Part shown: positions 1-11,224 of the stretch, piece by piece | Position numbering within the stretch: position 1 is the stretch's first letter | Layout: every line of letters begins with the position of its first letter | The notes under the pieces: model-generated | The model's database searches: none | Told to the model about the DNA's origin: nothing | The model's input: the letters and a program-made list of their open reading frames with translations, nothing else | Program-made: the position numbers and the translations under genes | Assembly (NCBI GenBank): GCA_018398585.1 | Contig: JAGTTD010000001.1 | Coordinates: 37,463,938-37,527,937 of the forward strand | Direction of reading: 5' to 3' | DNA from: Simmondsia chinensis | Lineage: Eukaryota > Streptophyta > Magnoliopsida > Caryophyllales > Simmondsiaceae | Length of the DNA stretch: 64,000 bases

Positions 1-1027
1 GAAGAGAACTCTGAGCTAATCCCGAACTATTCTGCGGAAGTCATCGCCCTCGCTGTAGCTGATAGACTAACCAGGGAACAAGCCCTAACTCCTCGTTAAG
101 TCCCTAACGTTAGTGCCAATATCGCCACGGCACTTATTGACCGGGCTATAGAATCACTGCAGGAGATGGTCCCTCTGGTGCGCACCACAACAACTTTGGA
201 AATGGCAAGGGTTCAACCTACTTTTGAGCGGATAATGGATGTTGTGACTATTTGTGAGGAGCCGAGAACTCCGGATACAAGGGCAACGAATGAAGGACTG
301 GGTGCCTAATGGCAGACGTTAGGACAGGTCTCCTTCCATTTCAATGGCCGGATACTTGGGAGGTGGTCTCTACCCCCACACCACATTGATCCCTTACGGT
401 CCACAGCCTATGGCCCAACTTTCATTTCAGGACGTACGAGAAAATTAGCATCGGCCTCTTCTAGTACCACGGGTCGAGAGTGATAAAGCTATATCAGCAT
501 AGTCTAATACCCAGATAACACATTAGGAGAATGAAGATCCGGGAAACATTAGTGATAATGACTCCGCTACCTCTGGTCTGAAATTCCCTCTAGGAGTTGA
601 GCCCCTTGTATTGATTAGACACTTGCATACGGAGGATTGTATGCCCGAGGATCATAATGTGACTGTACTGGCTATGGAAGGGCCTAGCACAGCTCGGCGG
701 AGGAAGAAAAAACCAATGCCATCAAAGAGGGGCAAGAGAGCGCTGAAGCGCAAGATGAAGGAGAAAGAGAAGCGGGAGCTCTAGGAATTCCTGAAGGACA
801 TGTCACCTAGAAGTAGTGCAGGAAAATCGAAAAAGACAGCCCGGAAAAAGAAAAAACAAAAAATGGGGAATCGTGCTAATAGTGCTAATTATGATGAGAA
901 GATCATGGAAGCGGAGTATGATGAGAAGATCATGGAACCGGAGTGAGTAATAGAGATGAGAAAAAGGGTGGGTCTTAATTTTAATGGGTTCGACCCACCT
1001 ATGATGGCAGACATACTTGCTAAATAA
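1..1027 (+). pseudogene. Decayed DUF4283-type ORF1 of the LINE-like element
   Basis: Readable pieces include a GRWSL block near 355, matching GRWAL of copy 2, a Pro-Gly-containing acidic middle, then the very basic KRGKRALKRKMKEKEK stretch near 725-775 and the block EFLKDMSPRS near 785-815. The reading frame is broken by several stops, for example tag directly after the Glu-Leu codons near 782. DUF4283 proteins are zinc-knuckle-associated, probably RNA-binding proteins of plant LINEs and related elements. The domain itself is upstream of what is readable here, so the family call is carried over from copy 2. Not expected to be functional. Confidence 0.6.
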
Positions 1028-1345
1028 TGTACATGGTTTATATTGGTGAGGCAATGGGCAGCTTCAATCCTGCTCTCGTGTCATGTGTTGATCTTCTGCT
1101 TCATCTTCAGGTGAGGTCCCTGTCTGAGTTTGTTCTAGCTCGCTGTTTTGTCCTGTTCCCTGTGTTTTGTCTGGATTTGTACTTGGTGTCTGCTATTTCG
1201 TGTTTGAGGCGAGCGTCTATTCCTGTTAATCTATCCTTTTGTTTGTGTTATTTATTTTTGGTCCCCGTTTTCTTACGGGTGGACTTAGACCTCGCCTAGC
1301 GACTGGTCTGCTTGTATCGCAATTTTGTCATAATTAATCGAAAAA
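1..1345 (+). mobile_element. ORF1-only LINE-like element, copy 1 (5' end outside window)
   Basis: The segment is homologous over its length to the complete copy at 42879-44437. Both share the basic Lys/Arg-rich stretch, the motif EFLKDMSPR or DFLKDMSPR, a DE-KI-E-E segment near the ORF end, and a 3' end in which a run reading ttggtccccgttttctt is followed by cgcctagcga and a short A-rich tail after ttaatcga. No reverse-transcriptase coding lies between the ORF and the 3' end in either copy. The 3' boundary near 1345 is placed where similarity to copy 2 stops. The orientation is plus and the upstream end is cut by the window. The family assignment to LINEs rests on the A-rich 3' end and the target duplication of copy 2. 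Confidence 0.7.
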
Positions 1346-2053
1346 AGAAAATATAAGTAGCAATACAATATAGATAAAAAGTTAATAGAAAAATACAATT
1401 AACCGTCAAACCTATATAAAATAGGAAAATTTGTTTTATGTACCATAAAATTTGGGCATTTATCATCTAAGCACCATGTCCTTTGAATATATACAATGAG
1501 GTATTCTAAGATATGAAATTTTATAACCTAAGTATACCTACATTTGGTGAATTTTTATTAAAATTAGGCTAATTTCCAGAAAAAACAAATGTGATATAGA
1601 CTGTAGTCCCATATATATATATATACATGCTACATCAGTTTTTCTACAGAAATCCAGCCAATTATGAAAAAGTCGGCTGTGTTCTAACAAAATTACGCAT
1701 ATTTGCATTTTCTGACAAAAGTAATCATTGTATTATGATAGAATACACACTTATGTTCTTGATTAATATTCCTCGTCAATAATTTTCATTTGGAATCAAC
1801 CAAATTTTGGTAAAAGATACTTGAGTCATAAAATAAAGTATGATAAAAAAAAACACTAAAGTAGACCCATCTGAATTTTCTTAGTGCTGTACTTGCTAAG
1901 TTAAAAAGAAAGGTGTCGTATTAGTATTAAAGAATTTTTTTGGCACCCGACTTGAAAATAACCATTTTTTTTAGCATTGTGTGGTGGAGTGTGAACCCCA
2001 CTTGCCAACTTGCAAGTGGAAAAGAATCAAGCTAATTTTAATATAAAAAATTA
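1346..2053. other. AT-rich gap with a dispersed-repeat fragment
   Basis: No coding signal is seen. The part 1865-2053, which includes ttgctaagttaaaaagaaagg and gtgtgaaccccact, is repeated in inverted orientation at about 21030-21240, showing that it belongs to a dispersed non-coding repeat. The rest is unassigned AT-rich sequence. Confidence 0.5.
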
Positions 2054-2344
2054 GAGAAATTTGGTTTAGGTACTCTGAGGTTTGGTAATATATTATTCAA
2101 GTACTCTGATATTTTAAAATATTTTTGAGATGCCCTAAACTTTGGTTACTTTTTTTAAGTACCCTTCGCTAACTGAACTCTAACGGATTTAAGCAGAGAG
2201 TGCCTGAAAAAACCAATTACCAAAGTTCAGGGTACCTCAAAAATATTTTGACATCTTGGGGTACCTAAAAAATATATTACCAAACTTCAGAAAATTTGAA
2301 AAATATATTATCGAACCCCAGGGTATTTAAACTAAAATTTATCT
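2054..2344. repeat. Palindromic MITE, copy 1
   Basis: The left half reads agaaatttggtttaggtact and the right half ends with its reverse complement in diverged form. The arms are longer than 90 bp and contain a short unit resembling ggtaccctgaggttttg in both directions. The centre holds the sequence aactgaactctaacggattt. A second copy lies at 20081-20338. No coding capacity exists. It behaves as a hairpin-forming miniature inverted-repeat element; the superfamily is not clear because no reliable target duplication could be fixed. Confidence 0.65.
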
Positions 2345-2473
2345 AAGTTTAACCTTTTAATCTGAATAGAAAAATAAATTCTTAAGAAGAGAAGCACTTC
2401 TAATTAAAAATATTTAGTTTCTTATTCCTATTTATATTGTACAACTTCAAAGCAATAACTACTATTAGATTCT

Positions 2474-3668
2474 TGATTCAGTTTTAAAAGTGTGTTTTAA
2501 AACCGTCTACTTGTATGCTTACGTGTTCGTCGTAGCTTAATGGGGTATACGGGTATTGCATCCACGAGGAATTGGTGTTAAGTCGAATTCAGTTATTAAC
2601 AAGTGAATTAATTTTAAGATCTATTGGTGAATTAAGCAATTAACAATAATGACACAACTAAAACAGTGAAAAGGGTGTCAATTTGATTGCGGGTGTAGTT
2701 TAGGAAAGAACTCAGGGCAGCCTTACTCATATCTCATCATTATATTTTATTTAAGACAATGATTTAAAAGGCTTAGGCTACAAGTACTAAGCTTGGGTTA
2801 ATATTTAAATTAAGGCTTAAGATAATGAACTAGTCTAAAAGCATGACTTATCTTATCGCTTTTAGTATAGGTCATCTCATTAGCACTATTTAATTCATTT
2901 TTTGCTCCTAATTCAATATTAACTTCTATAAAGATTATGTTTAGGATTGAGTACAATCTAAATCCTAGTCACGCTTGAAAACCTGTTATGTTATGATCTA
3001 GGCTACAAGCTCATAGACAAATGCTAAATAGTTGGAGATCTAAACATGGCTGCAAGCACAAGTATAATACAACTCAAGGATAAGGACGGCTACCCATCCT
3101 TCATCCCTAAACTTAGAGTCTGCTCCTCCATAGGAGTTCTAAACATAATTAAAATCTTAAAGAGAAAACAATAATGAATAAAACTAAGAATTGGAGACTC
3201 CCTCAATTGTTGTTGAATGTTAATCCTTGCTTTGATTTCCCTAGCACTCCAACCACCTGCTCTTTGGCGTTTGAGAAAGCTCAGATCTTGCAGCGGCTTC
3301 CGGAAGGAGAGGAGACGAGGCAAAAAGATCCAAAATATAAGTCCCCTCTTGTATACATATGGGCAGCGTGCCCTAATGGCACGCCACCCACCCTGTTGAC
3401 CGGGGGGGGGGGGGGGGGGGGGGTGGTCTATATATTACCATGAAAAGATACTTGCTTTAAATTGTAAGACCGAATTTGATTCGATGGGTTCTTTTTCCAC
3501 ACGTGGTTGGGTTTCTTAGTGTAATCTTCAAATATGCCTAAATTTTACTTGATTTTCGCCACTTTTTAACCTTTGATTGCTCTGATGCATTCCCTAGCCT
3601 AAACGTACCAAGATTGCAATAAATCACATATGGCATAGCCAAATATGCCGCAAGAATGAGGCACATCA
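2474..3668 (-). repeat. 3' LTR of the gag-protease gypsy element
   Basis: It is 1195 bp and matches 7902-8177 plus 18573-19509 along its whole length, with many substitutions, so the element is old. A 22-base G run at 3402-3423 is present here but the sister LTR has only an AT-rich stretch at the equivalent place. The polypurine-like sequence lies immediately to the right, near 3669-3690. Confidence 0.8.
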
Positions 3669-5160
3669 ATATCCACAAACCCCAACCTTGCTTGTCCTCA
3701 AGCAAGATTCAGCTCAAACTAGCTAAAGATGAAAACAAATTAATCAAGAACGTAATGGAAAAAATTGCTTGTGAAAAATATTTTCGAGCATATTTGAAGG
3801 AGTACTTGAAAGTGAAGAATTTTTATGTAATGTTATTATTACAATCGTTCCATTTCAAGTTCTGGTGATTTAAGTCTTTCTAATAGTGAGTGAGTTTAGA
3901 ACTTCTCTTCCCTTTTCCTTATTCCAAACCTTTCAAATTTAAGACGAATAGAGAGAATAATTAAAGGAATCAATTATCTTAACAAATCATCTCCTAATCA
4001 ATAAAAAAAAAAAAATCTCAGGGCTTCTCTTTTCTCTCTTGTTTTCGCCTTTTTTTCCTTTTTGTTTCTAAGATAGTCGATGACTCTCGATGCAGTTGGC
4101 TCAAGGCACCAAGTGAAGAGCACTCATCGGGCCTAATGGCTCGAGTCAAAGGAATTCACAACCTAAGCCATTACTGGTACATAACTTTCAAAAATATTTC
4201 AATCACATTAGGCATTGGTGCTTATTAAAGTGACTTAAAGAAGTTGATTCTTTTTAAGCTTTCCCCGTGGCTTGTGTAACGAGCTTTCGACCAGTAGCCC
4301 CCGACCTAGTTGGCTCCAGGTACCGGGTGTTAAGACACCCCTACGGACTTACTTGCTTGAGACACAGGGGCTATAAGAACCAACAAGTCACGGGTACTTT
4401 CCTCATTGAATAGGCATTGGTACCTTCTTTTTCTTTTTTGAGTAGAATCACTCAAGATAAAGAGATAAACCATTGATTTCAATATTGTTAGGAGTAAGAT
4501 GCGTGATTCAAATTCCTAAAATTATTACCACTATCACAACTTAAAACGTAAGATATGTCACAAGATTAAGGGTGAAAAGTAAAAATCTCTCCACCTAGTT
4601 AAAAGACAAAAATATAGATTCAATAGTCAGATTCAGAAATAATCTTATTACAGAAATATTCTAACCATCATAGCACATCTCAAATTTGATCTTTAATATG
4701 AGTCACAAAAAAACTCTATTCTAATCCATGCAAAAGCTTAGCTAATTTAAGCAAAATTAAGCTAAAAAGACAAACAAAAGTTCAAACCATACATGTCATC
4801 CCCAAACCCAAACCTTACATTGTCCATAATGCAAATCAAACAAAAGTAAATACAAGCAAGGAAAGGAAAGAGATGACCTGAGGTATGGCATATTTAGCTA
4901 TTGTGTGGTGGAAAAATCCAAAAAGGGAAGGCAGAAATAGCAAGCTACATAGAAGACAAAATACTCAGTAAACTTGTCAGTAGGATAAAAGAAATATGAA
5001 CATGACAAATGTTGAGTATAAGAGAAACAAAGTATTTGCAAAAGAGAGATAGTTCAATACTAAAATCAAATTAAAACACACAACAAAAATAAAAGAAGGC
5101 TGGGTTGCTTCCCAAGAGTGCTAAGTTTAACGTCTTCAGCCGGACACGAGGTAGAGCACA
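3669..5160 (-). other. Non-coding 3' interior of the gag-protease gypsy element
   Basis: No reading frame of interest is present. Two imperfect copies of a GC-richer block, near 4090-4215 and 4300-4430, share gttggctc-aggtacc and gcattggt-cc. Such blocks lie between pol and the 3' LTR in related plant elements. The block at 5100-5125, tgggttgcttcccaagagtg, is also typical of this element type. Confidence 0.5.
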
Positions 5161-5163
5161 AAG

Positions 5164-5940
5164 TCAACCTAAATATGGGGCAATGTCTGCAATAGAAATC
5201 AGGTTGAGCTTATAGGGACGATCCCCTAATCCAACTGCGTTTCTAAACTTATGACTATCAAGGAGGAAAACATGATCAACAACGGAATCTTGAATCTCTA
5301 TCCTACCAAGTTTAGGTGATGACTTAGCAGTTAACGCACAGTTATCGACACAGATAGGGACATTATTCCAATCAGCACTTTTAGTAAAATCGGGCGCACC
5401 AAATTCTACCAAAGGTTAAAAATCATCAACCCGATAATATTCTAACTTGTCCTCAGACTTACGGTGCCGAACAATGTTCGAGACCTTCAATTTTCTCTTA
5501 AGGTTTCCGAAAGAAACCTCTGACACTCCCGTCCTACAGTGAATCACGGTGTTGGCCGTCGCAAGGAATGGTCGACCTAGAGTAATGGGAGTGTTGTTCT
5601 TCCACCTAAGAGTGGGGTCCACATCTAGCCCAATAAAATCAATCAGAAAGACAAACTTGTCAACCTTGACAAGTACGTCTTCCACCACCCCACGAGGTAC
5701 ACGATCTGTCCTATCGGTCAACTAAAGTGTGACATTAGTTGGCTTAAGGTCTCCCATAGCATATTCCTGAAAAAACTAAGTAAGGAATGAGGTTTGCACT
5801 CTCTCTCCTAGATCTAAAAGGGCTCTACTAGTGTAACTCTACCCGATGACACAAGGGACATTAATGGCCCTGGGATCTCTAAACTTAGGCGGGGTGCTCA
5901 ACACTAAAGTGCTACTCACCTTCTCTGTGAGTCGGACCTT
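5164..5940 (-). pseudogene. Retroviral-type aspartic protease remnant (Athila/Tat-like)
   Basis: Read on the minus strand, a segment around 5880-5730 gives FRDPRAINVPCVIG followed by an ALLDLG active-site region; such elements normally have DLGAS, and here the residues after DLG are changed. Downstream come a VTL block, VPRGVVEDVLVKVDKF and the C-terminal ITLGRPFLATA with its diagnostic LGRPFL. In-frame stops are visible, for instance near 5870 and 5722. The 82-codon stretch 5412-5164 continues the polyprotein after the protease. The enzyme would cleave the gag polyprotein in the virus-like particle. Decayed and not expected to work. Confidence 0.75.
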
Positions 5941-6029
5941 CTTCGGAGTGTGTGCTTGTGTGTGCTTCTTTTTCACACAAAGGTCCTAGAGGAACGTGGC
6001 ATATATAGGAATATGTTTAATGGCTTTAA

Positions 6030-7833
6030 TCAACTGTAAGTTGATTTCACGTCCTTAAATACATATATGAGCTCATCCCTCCTTAGGTCGTCCTTTTTCT
6101 TCTGTCCTGCAAGGGCCGAAGGAAAAGGGATAGCAGGTTCATATGACCTATCTTGTGGTTCCTCTCCATCAGCAGTGGGCAAGGGATCCGTGCTCTCCTT
6201 CTCAAGCTTGACCTCCACATCCCTGAGGTTCCCCTCTCCAGACATTGACACAACCTTAACTTGCTCATGAGTAAGTAAGTTAGGGTTAAAACTAGTCGAC
6301 CCTGTTGGAATTGTGAGATGTTGGGAGGGTAATCTCCCTACCTCTCACCTATGAAGTGCTTGGGGTCAATTATCCTATATGGTCCTCTAATTTTGCAATA
6401 TGTAGGGAATGGGACCGTACTAGTTGTGTAGTGTCCTCCATGAATTGGAGCATGCGCTCCTTGAATTGTGAAGAATATCCCGGAAGAGAGAGGGGGTGGG
6501 GGGGGGGGGGGGGGGGGGGGGTAAACATGAGAAACAATGGAGTGGGTTCGAGCATCATACCTTTGCCCTCCTTGAAAAACAGGAGGATGTGCGTTACCTA
6601 CAAAGCCATGATCTTGTTGTCTCGTGAGTTAATTCTGAGTGTGTTCTGCTTCCACGAGAAGTTCAGATGATTAGGCCACTTGGGATTGTAGGTCTTGGAG
6701 AATGGGTCGCTATTTCTCGAATATTCTTGAGTTGCATAAACCAGGTCTTGCACATATTCGAGAAATTGAGACGCATATAAACAATCAAAAGCAGAGTGAT
6801 CCTCACTCGAATAAATGCCACACGGAGTAGTAACACCCGATGACTAAGCTGCGTGGACTAGGAGCACCTTAGTAGGGTTTGCATGCAAGTTCATAATCTG
6901 ATCCATCTTCCTATTAAGGGCGTCCAGTCTGAGGTTAAAGTCATTGTTAGGTGCTACTTTGTAGAAACCGCGTGTGCTCCCTCTTACCACCCTCGCAGAA
7001 GAGGTTGGTGGAGGGTGTGTTCGCTGTTGTGCTTAAATAATGTCCACGCCTTGTTCTCATCTTGTTGGTTGAATTCTCTCCTGCATGAAGCATTAACCAT
7101 CTACTTATTTGAAGTTGTCAGACCATCACAGAAGTTTTGCACGAGAGCCCACTCGCATGACCCGTGGTGGGGATAGCTTTTAAGGAGCTCTTTAAATATG
7201 CCCCAACTTTCATGAAATGGCTCCTGTTCTTTTTGTTTAGAACTATTGATTGTGTGCTTAATAACCATAGTTGTGGCCTTAGGATAAAACTTGACGAAAA
7301 CTTTTGTTGGAGGTCATTCCAAGTGGTGATTTCATCCCTCGGAAGAGACTGAAACCACATTTTAGCTACGTTTTTTAATGAAATAAAGAAAAAGGCATAG
7401 TCTAATAGCATCAGTCGAGACACCTTGGTAGTGACAAGTTTGGCAATTTTTGATAAACACATCAAGGTGCTCGTACGGAATCTCTATCGGCTTCCCATAG
7501 AAAGTGGGAAGCGTGTTGATGATCCCAAGCTTAGTTTCGAAGTTGGCATTACCATGACAAGTAACTCAACACCAACGGGTGTGACGTACATTGGGGAATA
7601 AAGTAATCTCCAATTGTACGAGGAGCATAGTCAGCCATGGTGTGAGGTGTATTCACACTTCGCCTCAAGGTAGATAGAGCCGACTCAATTTTCGGAATGT
7701 AAGGTAATAATTCAGGGTTGAGTGAGTGTCTACCGTGCATACAATATGGAAAGCGAGTTGAATTCACTTTGACCACAACCCTAAAATTAAACAAAATAAA
7801 TAAATAGAAAAAAGAAATAAAAAAAGAAGACAA
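6030..7833 (-). pseudogene. Gag remnant of the gag-protease gypsy element
   Basis: The clearest part is 7465-7118, where the minus strand gives the retrotransposon gag signature AKMWFQSLPRDEITTWNDLQ followed by a KFSSSF segment; W-F-LP and the I-TWN-L spacing are typical of the Retrotrans_gag domain. The N-terminal stretch at 7833-7549 and the linker at 6251-6030 are in other frames, so several frameshifts have occurred. A 24-base G run (6498-6521) interrupts the gag C-terminal region. Gag would form the particle and package RNA. Confidence 0.7.
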
Positions 7834-7878
7834 AAAAAAAAAAACTCGTTAATTCCTAATCTCACTTAGCTTACCAAT

Positions 7879-7895
7879 CCCTGGAAATGGCGCCA
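7879..7895 (-). promoter_or_regulatory. Primer-binding site (TGGCGCC type)
   Basis: On the minus strand it reads TGGCGCCATTTCCAGGG, six bases after the end of the 5' LTR. This resembles the TGGCGCC-initiating primer sites of Athila/Tat gypsy elements. It fixes the element's orientation as minus. Confidence 0.75.
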
Positions 7896-7901
7896 AACAC
7901 T

Positions 7902-8177
7902 TGATTCATTTTTAAATGTGTGTTTTAAAACCATCTACTTGCAAGCGTACGACTTCTTCATAGCTGATCGGGGATACGAGTATCTTATCCATGAGGAATC
8001 AGTGTTAAGTTATTAATGAGTGGGTTGATTTCAAGTTTTGTTGGTGAAGTTAGCAATTAACACCAATAACACAACTAAAACAGTGAAAAGGGTGCCAAAT
8101 TGATTGAGGTTAGTTTAGGGAAAGAATTTAGGGTAGCTTAACTTGTATCCTATCATTATATTTTACTTAAGACGAAG
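7902..8177 (-). repeat. 5' LTR of gag-protease gypsy, inner part
   Basis: It matches 2474-2755 and breaks off exactly where the copia LTR starts. The missing remainder resumes at 18573. Positions 8173-8177 (cgaag) are the left target duplication of the copia insertion. Confidence 0.8.
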
Positions 8178-9563
8178 TGAAAGCCCAAAGAGCAACCTGG
8201 AGGGAGGGGGGGGGGGGGGGGGGGGAGAGGAGAGTAGGTTTTTTTGTGATAAGTGATAAATTAAACTTTAAGAACCAAAAATTAAAATAAAAGCTAGACA
8301 ATAAATATAAAATAAAAAAGATAAAGGCAAGAATAAAAACGATGCACAAAGATTTTTGTAATGGTTCACTTCCGAATCGGAAGCTAGTTCACTCCTCAAG
8401 TGACTACTCTTCATCACTTGAGCTTTTAACTAAGCTTGATAATCCTTTTTAAAAACAGGTTCAGGATCCAACTTCTACAACTGGTCTTTTTGTACGTAGG
8501 CTCAAGATTCAACCTTTACAGCCAATCCTTTTGTAATTGTAGACTGAAGATCCAACCCTTACAATAAACAATTGAAATAAAGCAATGAGACTCTTTACTC
8601 TTTCAAGAGTGAATTGACAATAGCCAAAGCTAAGACTATGCCAATTAAGCTCAATGATCAACAATAAAGAGAACTAGTGATGCTCAAGGAAAACTTTAAA
8701 CAAAACTTGAAATCAAACCGATAAAGCACAAGAAAGTAAGCGCCTTTTATCAATGAATGCTTAGAGAGTGTTGGATGATTTAAACCAAAGCATTCAAGCC
8801 CTATTTGTAGGCAAATGAGAGCCTAGGGGATGTTCAAAATGTTGAAAAAAGATTAGGAAAGAAATCAAGTCAAAAGTAGCCGTTTGGAGCTTTTTCTGAT
8901 ACGTGTGTCGACACACAGAAGCTCCGGTGGCTACTGTATGTATTTGTGTCGATACTTAGCATGCCTAGGTGGATTTGAACGTTTTTGATAAATTAGCTTG
9001 ATTGATTGGTTGATTTACCATATTAGCCAAGTAAATTGATTACCATATTAGTTTAATTTTTGAATTAATTTCCTCATTTTGCTCATTCAAAGATTGATTG
9101 ATTCAATCAAGCTAAAAACTCACCCATTTAGAATTTGATCTTGTTTGATTTGATCATACTTTTCAAAATATCAATCTTGAAAAATATTTTTATTAATAAA
9201 ATAAATTGATTTAAATTATGACTTGAATATTTTTCAAATAAAATTTGGAAATCAAATTTTAAAAATATTTCAAAAACATTTTTTTTGTTAGAACATCACT
9301 TATTAATATTGAGATTTTGACTCAATTGATATATCCCAATCCTAAGTCCTAGAAAATAAAAATAAATAACTTTAAGATGAATCTTCTCTTTAACTTTGAT
9401 CTATTTTCTTCTTGATACACCGTCTTAGAAAGCTTGGTATCAACATAATTACCCTTGATTTTTTCTAACTTTCTTATGAGTCACTTAGAAACAGGATTAG
9501 AATAATTTAAACACAAAAACTCATTAAATGATAGTTATCATCAAAATTACAATATAAGTGAAT
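8178..9563 (-). repeat. 3' LTR of the copia element
   Basis: It aligns with 17118-18549, from ccaaagagcaa to atcatcaaaatta-aatataag. A 20-base G run (8206-8225) is present here where the sister LTR has only gagggggt. The motif gtgtcgacacac occurs near 8905. The outer ~20 bp expected at the U3 start (present in the sister LTR as ggctttagggccaaca) is not found at the right edge. Confidence 0.75.
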
Positions 9564-9907
9564 TTATATGATGGCAAATATTGGGTGTTTTCTCTTGGAA
9601 AAATGAAAGTTGAAGTATAGAATTCACCATAAAATTTTGACTGCTCAAATCATACAGATTCTCACTTTGTATCAAGTCAACGTGTTAAAAGTTCAAACTC
9701 AATTGTCTCCCTCTATGTTGATGCACTGTAGAAATCATAAATTCAATAGGTTAACATCATTATCATTTTTAACATTACTCAATCAAACAAAAACTTCATG
9801 CCACGATCGGTGCACTCTAGGGGATAGATGTTCAATTAACTTACACCTAGCATCATTTTTATAACATGACACAACTAAGCATGCGTCACTATGCACCTAC
9901 ACACCAA
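9564..9907 (-). other. Unassigned stretch between the 3' LTR and the polypurine tract
   Basis: About 340 bp that have no counterpart in the 5' LTR lie between recognisable LTR sequence and the polypurine-like tract. They could be a longer U3 that the 5' LTR has lost, or an insertion. No coding is seen. Confidence 0.4.
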
Positions 9908-9920
9908 TTTTTTCCCCCTT
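9908..9920 (-). promoter_or_regulatory. Polypurine-tract-like site
   Basis: The minus strand reads aagggggaaaaaa after gttaatgac. In copia elements of this lineage a comparable purine run primes plus-strand synthesis directly before the 3' LTR. Its distance from recognisable LTR sequence is unusual. Confidence 0.5.
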
Positions 9921-10189
9921 TGTCATTAACAAAAAGAACAAGATAGGGGATAGTGAAAGTGGCTATAAGAGCATATATAAACACAAGCAAATGATACACA
10001 TTCTTAAATAGTCATACATTGCATTATTCCAAGCAGAATGTTGTACAACAATGAAAAATGTAGCTCCAAATTTTTGAAAGAAAAGAAAATAAATCTAAGG
10101 AGTAGGGGGCCTTTGTCTACACAAGAGAAAGTCTAAAATCTTTTGAAGTTTGAATCGTGTTTCATTGTGAAACTCTTCAAGATTTAAGT

Positions 10190-11224
10190 GTAAAGATGAA
10201 TGTTATTTTTGTAAGGAAGACATTTGTTCTTCCAAAGAAGTAAGTCATTCACTTATACTCCTTCTTTTCGAAGGTCTTTGTTGAGATTCCTCCTCTTTAA
10301 CCCCCATCAGCTCCAACAAAATTTTCCTTTTCCTTCTCTCTGTCTTCATCTATTTCTTCTGTTCTCCCAACTCCTTTTTGTTTCTTTACCCATTCGTTGT
10401 GTTTAAGTTCGAAAGCCATCTTTTTCAAAGATGTCTCAATAGAGTCATCTTGATAAGGAATGGGTTTGTAAAAGATGATCTAGTTAAAGTGTGTTAAAAA
10501 ACATGGGTAAGAAGCATGGCATAAGCGGGATTAGTCTTTCGAGAATGGATATGAAACATGAATTTTAAGATTAAATCCCCAACATTAATTTTTTGGCCAT
10601 TTAGGAGTTGAGATAAAAGGAACAGATACAAGTTTGAGACCGAGTTGAAGCCACTCGATCTTAGAGTGATGTTCATACAGATCAATTTATGTGCTAATTT
10701 AAAGAATCACTCCTAAATCATTTGAGTTTGGTTTCTTTGGTTTAGAAAGTGGTATTTCACCCCAAACTTGTTCAAGTAACGAGTTGTGGTGAGATTTGGG
10801 GAGCGGGAATTGGTGGAGTTCTTAGGGAAAAAACAAAATCACCCTCTTTATCAAAAGCAAAACCAGGCAATTCATTTATATAAGACACATTAGTTTTAGT
10901 TACTTGGCCTAATACTTTTGAGGATAACTCTAGAGGAGTAGTTCTAGAAATTTTAAGATTGAAGTAAAATTAGGATACTAAATCTGGGTATACCGGTTCC
11001 CTTATACAACAGATTTTAATCCAACCTACTCTTTCAAACAAAGTAAATAATTCCCCCAAGTTGTTTCTCTTAACCCAAGTCCAATTTACGAATCTACCAA
11101 ATAAAACTTCTTTTTTGAGGAAGGGGTTAGAGAAATTTACAGAATTAGGACCCCGGGAAGAAGCACCTTCACTATCTCCAGACCTTTTCTTGGCAGTAGT
11201 TTCCGACCTCTTTGTGCAACACAT
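10190..11224 (-). pseudogene. Third ORF of the copia element (plant transposon-protein-like domain)
   Basis: From the ATG at 11224 the minus strand encodes a Ser/Lys-rich start, then FSNPFLKKEVLFGRFVNW and a segment ending in REPVYPDLVS. One in-frame stop follows at 10970, and the same frame continues with FYFNLKISRTTP and a LINELPGF-like block (YINELPGFAF near 10860). LV-x-FY-NL followed by an IN-LPG-like block is the pattern of the domain named putative plant transposon protein, found downstream of pol in SIRE-like elements. The C-terminal part (10440-10220) is Lys/Glu-rich and may be a coiled coil. Its role is unknown; it has been called envelope-like in relatives. The domain name is recalled, not searched. 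Confidence 0.55.

Noticed and set aside
3174..3443. Frame ending in a Gly run
   Set aside because: It lies inside an LTR and is extended only by the poly-G run.
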